DNA of 29,051 nucleotides from Saccoglossus kowalevskii (lineage: Eukaryota; Hemichordata; Enteropneusta; Harrimaniidae). The notes beneath the pieces were generated by a model. It worked only from the letters and a program-made list of their open reading frames with translations. It was not told the origin of the DNA and searched no databases. Position 1 is the stretch's first letter; each line of letters starts with the position of its first letter. Position numbers and translations under genes: made by a program. This document shows positions 28,157-29,051 of this stretch, in pieces. Location: positions 384,264 to 413,314 of the forward strand of contig NW_003156234.1 in assembly GCF_000003605.2 (NCBI RefSeq). Direction: 5' to 3'.

Positions 28157-29051
28157 CTACCTTCGCCCGTTGCTAGGTAGGTTACGCATACACAAATAGA
28201 ATTACATCACGTCTCGCGCTAATTCAGGAATTGGAATAATAATGGAATAAAATTGTGTCAACACAAATGTGCCAAAAGATCCCCCTGGCCGATATTTGGA
28301 ATGAAAAGACACATTTTAAGTTGAGCACTAGCTCCAAAACATCACCCACAGCAATGTATCAGACATGGCAAAAGAACAAAAAAATAAAATAAAAAGTAAG
28401 ATTAAAAAGCCACAAAAACATTTCTGTTAATTTTTTAATTAGTTTTCAAAAATGGTAGCATTGTCACTATAGTCAAGTACATACCATTCCATAATGACAG
28501 ACAGCACAGCAGACAAAAAGGTTGTAAAGTGATCGTAGGAGTAGTGAATAACAACTGAAGACTACAATCGGGCTTATATATTGACAGGATTTCATTTAAA
28601 GTGCCTGTGAAATGGCTGCTATTTTCACGTCTAAAATTATCAATTGATACATAAATATTATTAATTTTTATGTTTCTAAGCATAAATTATTTTTTTTAAG
28701 TGAAAAAATGTGTTTTAAACTCAGTCTACAGCAACTTTATTTTTTGTATTTTAAAACGAGGCTCCTCATTAGCTATTCATTGCCATACAGAAATTCCCCT
28801 TGTGACGTCAGAAAGGGAAGTTGCTGGGCAGCTCGCATTGCCGATACGTGTAAATAAGGCCAATTTCTTGTGCAGTTATCTCGTCTTTGACTAAATTGTC
28901 ACTTATGTACTTTTTCGTCGAGGAAGAATGGGCCATAATGAACACTTGGATATCAAATTTGTTGCATGGGGTTGAGTTAGATGCGAGATATGTCCGTTCT
29001 GGTGTGGCTGGTCGCAGTGATGTCACAGTCCCCGGCGCACGTTTGTAAACT
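28157..29051. other. Window edge, no certain gene
   Basis: A 72-codon minus-strand frame (28808-29026) ends EIGLIYTYRQCELPSNFPF. Nearby are a TGACGTCA-like site (28803) and TGATGTCACAG (29017). The region could be a dispersed repeat or the 5' part of a neighbouring gene; I cannot tell which. Confidence 0.3.

Overview
This window is nuclear DNA from an animal, most likely an AT-rich marine invertebrate genome. The evidence is a vertebrate-like SLC6 gene split by GT-AG introns, with a tRNA-derived SINE, miniature inverted-repeat elements, a pogo-like element, a 140-bp modular repeat and a LINE fragment around it. The window does not settle the phylum: mollusc, hemichordate, cephalochordate and similar groups all remain possible. 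There is no bacterial operon, CRISPR array or rRNA.

The one gene I can reconstruct with confidence lies on the minus strand, from the start codon at 22336 down to the stop codon at 5943. It has 13 coding exons totalling 2034 coding bases and encodes a 677-residue sodium- and chloride-coupled amino-acid transporter of the SLC6 family, closest in motifs to glycine transporters. All twelve introns begin GT and end AG, all phases join without a frameshift, and the sodium and chloride ligand residues are in place. The model is therefore complete for coding sequence; untranslated ends, promoter and poly(A) site are not resolved.

Layout from low to high coordinates. Bases 1-1500 show no gene; the first 180 bases are richer in G+C and promoter-like. 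At 1538-2012 there is the 3' end of a dead LINE. Bases 2013-5942 are AT-rich 3' flank or 3' untranslated sequence with one strong hairpin at 3145-3176. From 5943 to 22336 is the transporter gene, whose introns hold most of the repeats: a 68-bp minisatellite derived from the exon 8 splice donor (9630-10120), a 1.35-kb module-repeat element (11480-12830), a 1.3-kb pogo-like element (13175-14499), a SINE with a 12-bp target-site duplication (14765-15095), and copies of two MITE families. From 22337 to the end no gene is certain; two more MITE copies (24049-24250, 27200-27402) and a weak minus-strand open frame (27983-28156) are present.

The protein would import a small neutral amino acid, probably glycine, with sodium and chloride across the plasma membrane. 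The points most worth checking are the minisatellite that copies the exon 8 donor, the oppositely oriented MITEs in introns of one transcript, and the two non-autonomous elements with complete ends.
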